NCBI GenBank assembly: GCA_030267565.1
Contig: BRXU01000003.1
Span: forward strand, 4,749,001-4,813,000
Source: Pleodorina starrii
Lineage: Eukaryota > Chlorophyta > Chlorophyceae > Chlamydomonadales > Volvocaceae
Reading direction: 5' to 3'
DNA length: 64,000 nt
Both the position numbers and the translations under genes were made by a program. The notes beneath the pieces are model-generated. The model was not told the DNA's origin. It did no database searches and worked only from the letters and a program-made list of their open reading frames with translations. Positions 48,369-57,892 of the stretch are shown piece after piece; positions within the stretch are counted from its first letter, which is position 1, and each line of letters opens with the position of its first letter.

Positions 48369-48459
<91 letters not shown>

Positions 48460-51263
48460 CCGGAAGACGTGGGATCGTACCCCACCGCTGGTCCCCCGGG
48501 TGAAAGAGATCGGGGTGTCGAAGGCTGGAGACAATGGTGTCCTCTGGTGCGCGGGGCGGCTGGAGTGGGATGCCACCAAGAAGACTACAACGCTGCCGCA
48601 GAGCAGTGGTGGAGGAATGAGTCTGCATAGGGCCTGGACCAGACTGCATAGCAGGTGGTGGTTGGATAACTAAGATCGGGCGGCGGCAGGCTTCCGAAGG
48701 ATATAGGAGGTGGCAATGGCACCGGTGTGAGTGCCCTGGTACATTACGCAGCTGTAGAGCATGCGTTCGGTGGACTGAGGACAGTAGGCGCCTGGGGCTA
48801 GCTTAGCTGGCACATGGACAATCAGGTGGACGCTGTCCTGTGACGATTACGGCGCAGCGGTTCGCACTTCCCGGTGCAGTGTGCGGACAAGGTGGTACGC
48901 CCCTCCTCAACAGAGGAGTGCTTCGGCGGTCTCCCGTATGTGGGCGGGTTAGCGCCCCCGGCCAGTGTCGGCCCGGCAGATATGTAACAGTTACACACAC
49001 ATCCGTGCTCACCACGGGTGTGGCGCAGGGAGGGATGCCCCACCCAGGAACGGACCCCCTGCCCGCAGACGTCACGACACTCCTCGTCGCCCTCAGCTAC
49101 CTCCCCCCCGTGCAAGATGTTGACACGACGCCGCTGCCGGCCGCCGGGGACTGGTGCCTTAATATCCCGCTTTGGGGCAACCCCCTTTTGCCGAACGGTG
49201 CGCAACCGACCAGCGGGGCAGCGGCAGCGGGGGATGCAGCGGACGCGCAGGCGGCAGATCCAGACTTCGCGCCTGAGGAGGAGGACAGGGACATGGCTCC
49301 CAACCCGCTTCCTAGGCCAGGACTAGAGAGCCGCCACAGGCGTCTGGCGGCATGCAGGGCGTTGCGCACGGTGGGTGACCTAATGAGGGTGACGCAGGCC
49401 GCCGCATCCGCCCCGCGAGCAGCTGGCGAGTGGGAGGCCTGGGTAACCGCCAACCTTGACCCCAGCGACCTGACAGGCTTCAGGCGGACGACGACCATCG
49501 ACGCCATCAACCGCCTCACGGCGGATATTAGCCCGGAATGGCGTGCAGCAGCAGCGACGGTGCTGGCGCACCCGGAACGCGCGACAGGGCTGGATACGGA
49601 GGAGACGATACGAGCTCGGTTCGTGAGGCGGGTGGGCTGGCGGTTTGGGGGGTCACTCAGCATCAAGCTGCGCGACCTCTCCGTCCGCCACTCAACTGCA
49701 GATGCAGCCAGTAACGGAGCGCCGAGCCCGCCTGCACGCAGCCTACGAGCGGGAAGCCCGGGAGCAGCCCGCAGCGGCGGCAGCGGCAGCAGGAGCCCAC
49801 CCGCCGGGACATCAGCCAGCCGCCGCCGAAGTGGCGCCAGCAGCAGGCGTACTGGCAATGCTCCGGCGAATGTGGCCCATCAAATGGGAGCGCGAACACT
49901 TTGAGACGCTCTGGCGGTTGGCACAGGACGGCGTGCCGCTCCCCGGCAACAGCCACATCAGGGGAGCGGCACCAGAACAATGCAAGTGCGGCGCGTACGG
50001 GGGAGCCGGCCCACACGCATGCTCGCCGCGTGCACACCACTTCTGGGAGTGCCCGGTGGCGCAAGCGGTGGTGCAGCAGATCGCCGCCCACGTGCCCGGG
50101 CCCATCACCCGGGCAAACGTGTGGCTGGCGAAGCCACCGCCAGGCGTGCAGCAGTGCGTGTGGGACGTGATCTGCCTGGCGGCACTCACGGCCATGGAAC
50201 GGGCGCGCGTGGGGCTGTGGGCAGTCAGGAACTCGCCTACCGCCCCGGATGCCCCAGACCCAGTCGAGGTGGCCAAGGCGCGCGCAGCGCTAGATTTTTG
50301 GCAGCGTGTGCGGGGGTTTGCGGAGCTAGACGTGCCAAGGCGGGGATGGGAGGGGGTAGGGCCTGACCATCCCATCCTGGCGGTGGTCAACGGCCACTTT
50401 CAGTGTGTGCAGCACGCAGGGATGGGTATGGAGGGAGAGGGAGGGGTCGTGGAGTGAGGGGATGAAGGGGCTTTAGGGGTGAGGGAGGGAACTTAGGGCG
50501 TCGAGGCAGGGAGGCGTGAGAGGAGGGGAGGTGGGGGGGTTCCTTTGGGTCCGAGAGGACTTAGGGTGCAGAGACCGCCGCGGGCTGCCTTTTGTAGGCG
50601 AGGGAGGCTTTAGGGAGCGGGTATAGCGAGAGTGAGGCGAGTTGGCGAGGTGCCGCCTAGTGCGAACTATAGCTCCGTCACCTAGCCCGCTGCCGCAAGG
50701 CCCGCTCCCGACCTCCTGCCGCGTCGAGGCCAAGCGGCGCTCTGGAGCTCGGCCTCTAGGGGCCACCCCCCGGCCTCTCCGGGGCCGTCGTAGTAGGAGT
50801 AGTAGTAGGGGTAGGGCGCGCGCTGTCTTGGGTTCTCCTTTGGTGCTGACCGCCCACGAGCCGGACCAAGCTCGGGGCAGGTTCTCAGCGCTTTGTTTTC
50901 GCGCCTAGAGGAGCACCGCCAGCCGGTAGCAGGCCGGCCGGGCGCCCCGGCGCTGCAAGGACTTCAGGGCGGGCAGGACAGCGCGGGCGCCGCGTAGTGC
51001 GCCGGCGCGACTGCTGTTTGTGCGGACGAAGGGCCCAGCTGCCGTATAAGGCAGGCTGTGAGCTCAAGCTTTTGGGGAGCCGCTGCGCCGTACACCCGTA
51101 TATGGGGTATACGACGCAGCCAGCTCTGCGTCGAGCAGGAGGGGGTAGCGGCCCCTCACGCCCTTCTCCCACCGCAAGGGGGAGAGTGCTTAGGCGGTCT
51201 TTCCGTCGGGGCTGGGTTAGCAGCCCCTGGCCAGCGTCAGGGCCCGGTCAGATACTGTAACGA

Positions 51264-51332
<69 letters not shown>

Positions 51333-54300
51333 TGCTACAGACCGCACGCGCCCCGCACCTCACGCGGATACTGATCTCCAATTTAACGGCCATGCCAGCA
51401 GCCGATGACCACCCCATTAAGACCCCATTAAGGACTGCAGCTGAGTAAGTGAACGGTTTTACAGTGGGCCCAAAGAATCCCAGTGGAGAGTGGACCCACT
51501 TCATGTTGTAGCCCAGGTGCCACTCGTAGTTGTCGCACAGGGTCCAGTAGTAGAAGCCGCGCACGTCGTGGCCGTCCGTCACCGCGCGCGCCACCTGCGC
51601 ACCCGCGTCAGATGCGAGATGAATCGATAACATCAGGGCCCGGAGCCCACTTTGATGACAACGACGACAACAATAACATTAACAACACAGGGAGGGGTAA
51701 AGGTGTGTGGCGAGGTTTCAAGGGCGCGCATGTCTCTCTCTCTCTTCCCTCCGCCCCTCCGCAGCTTTGGATTTAGAAAAGCCAAGCGCTGTACACGTGG
51801 CCAACAACAACCCGGCAGACATTATGGCACGCACGCAGGCACTCACGCACGCAGGGACACGCCCAAGCCCCAACCCATCAGCCGTGCCCACCTGCTGCCA
51901 GTACGCCGCGATGAGCGCCGCGCGGCGGTCGTCACGGCCGTCGGCGATACCGGTCTCCGTGACGTACAGCGGCACCCCCAGCTCGGCGCTGTGGGCGATG
52001 GCATCGTACAGGCCCTCCGGTACGACAGGCCAGCCCATGTCCGTGAGCACTTCTCCGGGTCGGCAGGTGAAGCGCAACCGCCAGTCCAGAACCACTCGGG
52101 TGTAGTAGTTGATGCCCAGCCTGCAAGCGAGACGAGCAGCGGGCGGCGGGGGCCCGGGGGGCGGACGGACAAGCGCAATGGCACGGTCGCACCGTCAGGG
52201 CGGGACGGAGACACGGAGTGCGCGAGGGCGGGTACTGTGAATGAGGTGGCCTTCCAATGGCGGAAGACCGCCCCATCAGCCTTAACAGTTTAAACTGGCT
52301 GCCTCCGCCAACCTCCGCCGTCCTGCCGTCCCTTTAGTCCCTTGCTCCCAGCATGCAGCCCTCGCCAGTCCCTTAGCCCCACCAGTCGCACGGAGGCCGG
52401 CCGCCCGGCTCTTGCACCACCATCTGTGGGCCCGAGCCGCCGGCGCCGGCGCCCCCGTCGCCTCGCCCCAGCAGCAGCCTCCAGGCGAACCGCCCCGTGG
52501 CCAGGTACTCGTGCACCACGTGCCAGCCAAAGCAGTGGGTCAGCCACTCGGCAGTCCAGCGGGCGGCGCCGCAAGTGGGGCCGGAGCCTGCGGGTGTGTG
52601 GGGGCGTAGCTTTATTTTTAGTGGGGGCAGCATCGCATGTAGGCATGTACACATCTAAGCGCGCCGCACCTCGATGGGCCTTGAACAAATTAACTAATCA
52701 AGGGTAGGCGAAAAACATAAAGCCAGAGTGCTGGGGGTCCACCTAGGAGGCAGCGCCGGAGGCACCCTGGCTCCTCATAGGACACAGTCATAGCGCAACT
52801 TGGCCACGCGACCCAAAACGCCCAACACACGCGGCCCCCAGCACCCAGACCCTCGAGACTGCCCCGTCCTTCCTTCCCCTCTCCCCTCCGCACCTTCGGC
52901 CTCGAAGCGTATCTTCTGGTGCACCAGCCCCACGCGGACGTCCTCGCCGCCCGGCTCCGCGCGGATTGCCCGGTACGCGGCGGTGTGCGCGCGCAGCATG
53001 TGCAGCAGCACCAGGCCCGCGCTGCGCACCGCGCCGCGGCGGCCCGGCGCGTGCACGCCCACTATGTGGCCGGTGAAGGCGGCGCAGGTGGGCTCATTGA
53101 AGGTGGCGATGAGGGACAGCCCGTGGCCGCGGAAGAGGCGGAAGGCGGCGACGGCCCATTCCTCAAAGTACCTGAGGAGCGGGACGACGGACGCCGGGGC
53201 GGAGCGGTATGGGCGGAATCGAAAGCGGGACGGTGTGGGAATGGATGGCGCGAGCCTTCTCCCCTCGTTTAGGTCAGTAATCCTCTCGCCCATGCCTACA
53301 CATCATCACTACCACTGACCGCGCGACCAACGCGTAAAATCATTCTTGCGGCCGACTGCGGCGGCCTTGGGCCTCAGCCCACACCACCAACAGCGCCTCG
53401 CCCGTCTGTCTCCGCACCTCGCCCCCGCCGCCCTCTCCTCACCCCCCGCCTCACCGGATGTTCTCCGCCCGCTCGAAGCCGCCCAGCTGCTCAAACCACT
53501 GCGGGTGCACGAAGTGGTGCAAAGTCACCATAGGCTCCAGCCCCGCCTCGGCGCAGGCGTCCAGGATGTCACGGTAGCGCTGTACGGCAGTCTCGTCCAG
53601 GCGGCCGGGGCCCTCCGGCATGATGCGCGACCATTCCAGCGACAACCGTAGGCTGTTGCTGCCTAGCTGGCGGGCGCACGCGATGTCGTCGTAGTATCTG
53701 GAGAACGAGGGCGGGAAGCGGAAGTGCAGGAAACGGAAGGATAAGAGGGAAGGAGAGGGCGGGAAAGGCAAGGAAGAAAGGGAGAATGCGAGGGGCATGC
53801 GGGAAGGCAGGCAGTGACCCATAACGATGGGTGGCAACGGAGGGCATGGGCTGCGATGCCGTGCCGGTGCCTATTGGGTCGGACATCACGCGAGACACGG
53901 TGCTTGTGGGAGAGGATTTCGGGCGCTGCTGTGGCGTGCTGAGAGTCAGCTCGCCGGAGTCAAGTGCCCGCGCCCCGGCGTGATCGCGCCCAGCAGGCAC
54001 TGAGAGGCGATATGCCCGCATGCGGCGCCCGCGCGGCGCGCAGCGACGACTAAAGCGTTAGATCAAATTTTAATTTGCAAAATTTCAGTGACCCAGATCC
54101 GGGCGCACACGCTTGAAGGCTTGAAGTGGAGATATTTTTTGCTGCTGAGCCTGGAACACCGACAATCCGAAGAACCTTTAGCACAGCAGCAGCACAGCAG
54201 CAGCAACGGCACTAATTGTTTTTCCATGAAATCAAATTAGTCATCAAGTGCCTTTGAGGGAAGGCGGTCGTTCGTGGGGCGCACCGCGACCTGGGCAACG

Positions 54301-54731
54301 TTGCGGAGTGCGCGAAACCCCCGCTTTTGGCAGCTCGCAACCTATGCACCTGTTCCAAAAGTCCGGGGACGTGTCGATGGCGTGCTGCTTGCTCTTGCCG
54401 CGAAGGCGCTCCAGCAGATTATGCGGGCGGCGCGCAAAGGCGGTCCACTGCGACGCTTCATCTGGCGAGTTCTGCCATACCGAAATCGCTGCGCCCTTGA
54501 GAAATCGACGCTCAGCAGGCAGATCTTCGCGCTGAGCCCCAGAGCCCTCTGCGGGCAAGAGCACAACAGAGAATTTGTTGTGTTGGCCCGCCGTCGGGCG
54601 AAAAGGGCACCGCACGGCAACGGGTTGAATCAATTACCTAGGCTTGGTCCATCGCTCAACAGCGGAGCGGATGCAGCGTGCGGTACGTGGTCCTGTCCAT
54701 GGCGAGAAGGAGAGGACCGACTAGACGACAT
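42326..54731 (-). CDS. Glycoside hydrolase family 1 protein (beta-glucosidase-like) with an 8.4-kb last intron
   Basis: Eight exons: 54638-54731, 54350-54548, 53455-53697, 52894-53171, 52383-52587, 51892-52120, 51500-51594, 42326-43064; phases 1,2,2,1,2,0,2; 693 aa. The (beta/alpha)8 barrel is complete: FLKGAAISVWQ, SPDFWNRYYDDIACARQLG, LRLSLEWSRIMP, VTLHHFVHPQW, then TFNEPT (acid/base Glu), LGINYYTR, YVTETGIAD (nucleophile Glu), FYYWTLCDNYEWHLGY and KFGLFEW. The KF junction falls exactly across the 8435-bp intron (43065-51499), which contains the SINE/LINE cluster. Retaining glycosidase activity is expected; the substrate could be a beta-glucoside or beta-galactoside. After the barrel there is a 235-residue extension, Ala/Pro-rich with a hydrophobic stretch near the end (AALAAAVAPVVLMRALA). 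No signal peptide is evident. Exon 1 (MSSSRSSPSRHGQD) rests on splice phase alone. The gene is divergent to RNASEH2B. Confidence 0.9.
43211..43230. repeat. (AC)n tract at left edge of the cluster
   Basis: A 20-bp perfect AC run precedes ATTGCT. It probably was the original insertion target. Confidence 0.9.
43237..43834 (+). mobile_element. SINE copy 1, 5'-truncated in the tRNA-like head
   Basis: Starts within the tRNA-like head at CTGGAGTTCGATCC, keeping the B box (43242-43250). The body is nearly identical to the other copies. It ends TGTAACAGTTATAC plus an AC tail. Confidence 0.85.
43835..44480 (+). mobile_element. SINE copy 2, full length (646 bp including AC tail)
   Basis: The head resembles a tRNA: A box TAGCTCAAGTTGG (43842-43854), an anticodon-arm-like hairpin with loop TTAGTAA, and B box GTTCGATCC (43888-43896). 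The acceptor stem is degenerate, so it is not a functional tRNA. The body is about 500 bp without an open frame. The 3' end has a CTCCTC/GAGGAG stem followed by TGCTT, then sequence shared with the LINE tail, TGTAAC and (AC)n. Confidence 0.9.
44481..45104 (+). mobile_element. SINE copy 3, full-length head, short AC tail
   Basis: Head with A box 44488-44500 and B box 44534-44542, exactly 646 bp after copy 2. The tail is only a few AC dinucleotides before LINE1 begins. Confidence 0.88.
45105..47564 (+). CDS. LINE ORF2-like polyprotein fragment: partial reverse transcriptase and zinc-knuckle C-terminus
   Basis: Open for about 820 codons, in frame with the preceding SINE tail by chance. Visible RT blocks: GVRQGCPLAPLLYLF, the catalytic QFADDGEVFL (FADD box), GQRLNRDKVELL and LGAGFSNNP. 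A Pro/Gln-rich stretch separates the last two of these blocks. The C-terminal Cys/His cluster CKCGAYGGAGPHACSPRAHH followed by FWECP matches the zinc-binding region found after RT in many LINEs. RT blocks upstream of GVRQGCPLAP and any endonuclease domain are missing, so this copy is not autonomous. The ORF ends EGGVVE-stop. Confidence 0.88.
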   Translation, partial: RARALVGGRQSEPVSMAAGVRQGCPLAPLLYLFVAQALLSWLQRKGLGIRLDPADAELTTAVQFADDGEVFLEGDHTVQAFLDATETFAQATGQRLNRDKVELLRVGHLPAQPQQPPQQPPPQQPPGPPEAGAQLPPPAPPPPAPGPPQAPAPAHAPAVPNIQGLRLVPAATALGAGFSNNPTGQQSNWHRAGEEIRKRMHRVTRLRLSVFGSCNLISAYALQIRTYHWEHGGRGGGEEARQVERWAAQAGDRRVSPMQPCQRLTGLPGQLMWGAARDGGCGLLPLTLHTRAREAVKAAKLARTASQPADNAHSSVRTFAQLLRGYHPLLSPGSVLTTGVAQGGMPHPGTDPLPADVTTLLVALSYLPPVQDVDTTPLPAAGDWCLNIPLWGNPLLPNGAQPTSGAAAAGDAADAQAADPDFAPEEEDRDMAPNPLPRPGLESRHRRLAACRALRTVGDLMRVTQAAASAPRAAGEWEAWVTANLDPSDLTGFRRTTTIDAINRLTADISPEWRAAAATVLAHPERAAGLDTEETIRARFVGRVGWRFGGSLSIKLRDLSVRQATQMQMQPVTERRARLHAAYEREAREQPAAAAAAAGAHPPGHQPAAAEVAPAAGVLAMLRRMWPIKWEREHFETLWRLAQDGVPLPGNSHIRGAAPEQCKCGAYGGAGPHACSPRAHHFWECPVAQAVVQQIAAHVPGPITRANVWLAEPPPGVQQCVWDVICLAALTAMERARVGLWAVRNSPTAPDAPDPVEVAKARAALDFWQRVRGFAELDVPRRGWEGVGPDHPILAVVNGHIQCVQHAGMGMEGEGGVVE
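45105..48369 (+). mobile_element. LINE copy 1 (L1-like non-LTR retrotransposon), 5'-truncated
   Basis: Enters in the middle of the reverse transcriptase and continues through the ORF end (47564), then a G-rich 800-bp 3' UTR with TTAGGG-like words. The 3' tail hairpin TTCTCCC/GGGGGAGAG (48271-48292) is followed by TGCTT, then TGTAACGA and (CA)n. Confidence 0.9.
48370..48457. repeat. (CA)n tail of LINE1, about 88 bp
   Basis: An uninterrupted CA run joins the LINE1 3' end directly to SINE4. Confidence 0.95.
48458..49000 (+). mobile_element. SINE copy 4, lacking the tRNA-like head
   Basis: Begins at AACCGGAAGACGTGG, just downstream of the head, and ends TGTAACAGTTACACACAC. Diagnostic bases (GGCTGGAGTGG, GATATAGGAGGTGGC) group it with copy 1 rather than copies 2 and 3. 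Confidence 0.87.
49001..50457 (+). pseudogene. LINE2 ORF remnant, frameshifted
   Basis: Encodes the same C-terminal region as LINE1. A small indel near 49690-49700 shifts the frame: translation is LINE-like in one frame to about 49690 and in another from there to the shared stop at 50457. The zinc-knuckle region is intact in the second frame. Confidence 0.85.
49001..51263 (+). mobile_element. LINE copy 2, more strongly 5'-truncated
   Basis: Begins at the position equivalent to about 46104 in LINE1 and is otherwise nearly identical through the 3' tail. No RT blocks remain. Confidence 0.9.
51264..51330. repeat. (AC)n tail of LINE2, right edge of the cluster
   Basis: About 67 bp of AC followed by ATTGCT and then normal GH1 intron sequence. 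Confidence 0.95.
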
Positions 54732-55032
54732 CGCGTTGGGGACAAGCCCTTAAACTCCTTTCGGAACCCGCTACGGTTCTTCTGTACCCAAAGGTAATAA
54801 ATTTCAGGGCACGTGCTCACAAACTTGCAGCCAGTCGAAACGAAAGGGCTACAATCGTCGTCGTATCCGCTTGTAAGCAGAGCCTTGTAGGTACGAGGTG
54901 GGCAGTAAAACGGGCACTCCGAAACAGTACGACAGGCGGGAAAAGTTCGGAGACGATTTCGCATCGACAGTGAGTGACTGAGACATTTTGTTGAGGTTGT
55001 GGTATAGAGTAACCCCCAAAACTCTTGCAGAA
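54732..55032. promoter_or_regulatory. Shared promoter region of GH1 (-) and RNASEH2B (+) genes
   Basis: 301 bp between divergent start codons. AT-richer than the flanks; no named element recognised. Confidence 0.45.
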
Positions 55033-56746
55033 ATGACCGGAAACGCTGCCGAGGATGAAACTTGGAGAGTTGTCATGCTCCCAGGTGAACTATTTGCTCG
55101 CACGAGATATCTTACAACATCGTTACTATTAGGTAGTAAAATGTTAGCGGTGACATTGATGCAGGGCTCGAGCGGGGTCAGGCATCCACTATCAAAAGCT
55201 TCACGCTACCGGACCCCCGGACAGGTGCGAGCAGCGCAGGCAGATGGCACAATGCGGACGCGAAATAAGGAGGTTAGAGGTTTTAAGACCTCGAAATGGA
55301 GCTGCTGCCCGGTGGTTTTTGAGCTAGGGAAACGGTTACCAGTTGCACGGCAAACCCGCCTCCAACAGCTCAGTGCAACTTCCTTGCGCTTACCTTCTCC
55401 TCGTCCCGAGGTGTGCCTGAGTCACCACCATCTCGTGCCACCACCTCATGACGCCTCCTCTTTGTGGCCTGTCCGTCTCGCCTCGGCTGCTGCTTCGCAG
55501 CCTCCGCCGATCGGGCCAGCTCGAACTCGTCCCGGCGCATCTCCCTCGCTCCGCCAACAGCGCGTTTGCAGGGTCGGGGCACTCACTGCATTCCGCTGGC
55601 TCACGCCTTCTGCCTGCACAGCAGTGCCGTGCATGCAAGCGCCGACCCTTCTTCAGTCACCTGCCCCGGCCCGCTCAGCTGCCCCGCCCTGCCCCTCATC
55701 CAAAAATCAAACCCTCCCGGCCGCCCCTAGGCCGCCCCCAGGGTTTCCTGTTGGTCAACGGATCGTTGCTGGAGGTGAACCGCTTTAAGCAGTCACACAG
55801 CGCCTGGCTAATGGGCGACCGCCTGCTGGCAGGTGGGTGGGTGGGTGGCCGGGAGCGGTTACACGAGGTGCTCGAAAACGTCGAGATGGATGGGGCCAAC
55901 CAAATGGCTGGTAGCACACAGGCGGATGTGAGGGCTAATGTGAGGTGCTGGGTTAACGCAGAATGCGCCAGCGCAGGACCCTAGTGGTCCCTCGTTGTAA
56001 CTCTCGCATCCTAATTGAACGGACCCGAGACTGCGAAACTGAGACGGCGCGGGCGTGGCAGTGTGGCAGTGCGCGGTATGAGTTCCGATCTTCCGAACCC
56101 TCCGCCGCCGCCGCGGTGCGCCACGTCAGCGCCGCCCACAGCGCCCCATCACCTCATCGCACCGCAGATGGCGGCATGTTTCTGGCAACGGTGTACGACC
56201 CCCTGTTCGCACTGCTGCCCGTACTGGACCGCGCAAGAGGCAAGGTAGGAAGGATCCCTGGCCTTGACGCCGTATACCGTACTCGGGCAGGAGAGCGTGT
56301 GCCCCGGGGCCCGCGGGCGCGTGTGCGTGCTCCTACCTTGCGAGCCAACCCCTGAGCACCGCTGGAAATCCCACTCGCGGGGCATTTCACCGGCGGGAAT
56401 TTACCGGGACAAGCACCCCTGCTGACTCGTGTACTCCATTTTAGCACAGACTGGCTGCAGACACCGGCTGGTGCTACCCCGGCGGTGACAACTCCGGGGG
56501 GAACTCGCGTCATATGCCCATCCATGAATGCGCCCAAGTGGCTCACCCGCCTTCGCGCATTGCCGGTTCCTTGACGGCGCCGCCGCCGCTGCCGCTGCTG
56601 CCGCCGTCACCGCCGCCGCCAGGACGAGGGCTGCCCCGCGGGGATGTTTAAAGAGCTGGAGGAGCTTCTGTACGACGGATCCATGCCCGGTCTCAGCGAG
56701 TTGCTGCCATACGCGCGCGGCGGCGGCTGCAAGGGCGCCACGTGCA

Positions 56747-56777
<31 letters not shown>

Positions 56778-57892
56778 GGCCGCCGCTGCAACGGCCGGCG
56801 ATACGGCTGCCGGCGGCGGCCAGGCGGCGGCGGCAGAGGCGGCAGAGGCGGCTTGTGACGCGGCTCCAGGAGGCTCAGAACGCTGTGCTGCGGAGACGCA
56901 GGAGGCCGCCTTGACGGGGGCAGGGCCGGCGGCTTCGGCGGCGGCGGTGGAGCCCGGGTGTGGCGCTGCCGCCACGCTGATCCGCCTGGACCAGCAGCTG
57001 GCTTGCATTTGCGACGTCCGCAAGGTGGATGACATGTGCTACTACCGACTCAACGAGGACCGGGTGAGGGACTGAGGATGAGGTCGGGTCGGGTCGGGTC
57101 GGGGTCGGGGAAAGAAGGAGTTGAGGGGCGGGCCGAAGGCTGGGCCGGGGAAAGTGTCGGTTTCTTGATTGCTCAGCGCGTGCGTGGGTGTGGGTGTGGG
57201 TGATCCGGGGGTGAGGACACGGTAATGTCGCCCTGCCACGGTACCGTATCGTGCTCGACTCCGTGAAGTGTGTGCTGTTCGCGCTGTGAACCGCACTCGC
57301 GGCGGCGCAGGTCCTGGCCTGGCTGTGCTGCAAGTTTCGGCGCATGCAAGCGGCGCTGGCTCCGCAGCTGGCGGGAATGGACGCGGCGCACGCGGCGGCC
57401 TACGTGTTGGGCTTCCTGGCCGAGTACGTGGGTGACCCGTGGGTCGGCCGCGTGGCGCAGCGCCTGGGCGTCAAGAACGAGAAGGAGCTGGCTGCGGGTG
57501 AGGAAGCTGTTGGGAGTCGGTACTGGGGTCGTGGATGGGTAGATGGGGGTGTGCTAGGCGGCTGTGTGGGTGTTGTTTGGGAGGTCGGGGCCTATGGGTT
57601 GGGTTGGGGGCGATACCGTACTGTAGCGATGACCGCAGCCGTTATGACCCGTGGGTCGGTCTGCTTGTTTGCTTGCGTGCGTTGTGCAGGCGGCGGTAGC
57701 GCCAACGCCAATGGCGGAACGCTGCAGCCGACGGACGGTAACACGCTGGGCACGACGCGACCGGGCGCGCCGCTGGCCGGGCCGCCGGAGAAGAAGCAGA
57801 AGATCGACCCGCGGGTCGCTTCCAAGCAGGCGGCGCTCGCAAAGCAGGCGGTGGGCACTAAGAAGCTCACGTCCTTCTTCACTAAGAAGTAA
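55033..57892 (+). CDS. RNASEH2B: Ribonuclease H2 subunit B
   Basis: Non-catalytic subunit of nuclear RNase H2, which removes ribonucleotides and RNA:DNA hybrids. Seven exons: 55033-55084, 55343-55410, 55742-55832, 56168-56244, 56623-57063, 57311-57497, 57690-57892; phases agree, 372 aa. Family landmarks: SLRLPSPRPEGFLLVNGSLL, VNRFKQSHSAWLMGD, GGMFLATVYDPLFALLPVL, FKELEELLYDG, ACICDVRKVDDMCYYRLNED and VLAWLCCKFRRM. Exon 5 contains an Ala/Thr/Gly-rich insertion of about 50 residues. The C-terminus is Lys-rich and ends TKKLTSFFTKK, a PCNA-interacting-peptide-like motif (LxxFF) as in animal RNASEH2B. The exon 2 acceptor (before 55343) has a poor pyrimidine tract but is the only one I found that keeps phase and gives a short family-like N-terminus. 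Confidence 0.92.

Larger units (their letters stand above)
43231..51330 (+). mobile_element. 8.1-kb head-to-tail SINE/LINE cluster inserted in the GH1 intron
   Basis: Order on +: ATTGCT | SINE1 | (AC)n | SINE2 | (AC)n | SINE3 | LINE1 | (CA)n | SINE4 | LINE2 | (AC)n | ATTGCT. All six elements point the same way, antisense to the host gene. The sequence AC-ATTGCT directly before the cluster (43231-43236) recurs directly after it (51331-51336), as expected for a target-site duplication. Confidence 0.88.

Noticed and set aside
48370..48457. CRISPR-like or telomeric array
   Set aside because: Simple CA dinucleotide repeat forming a retroelement tail.
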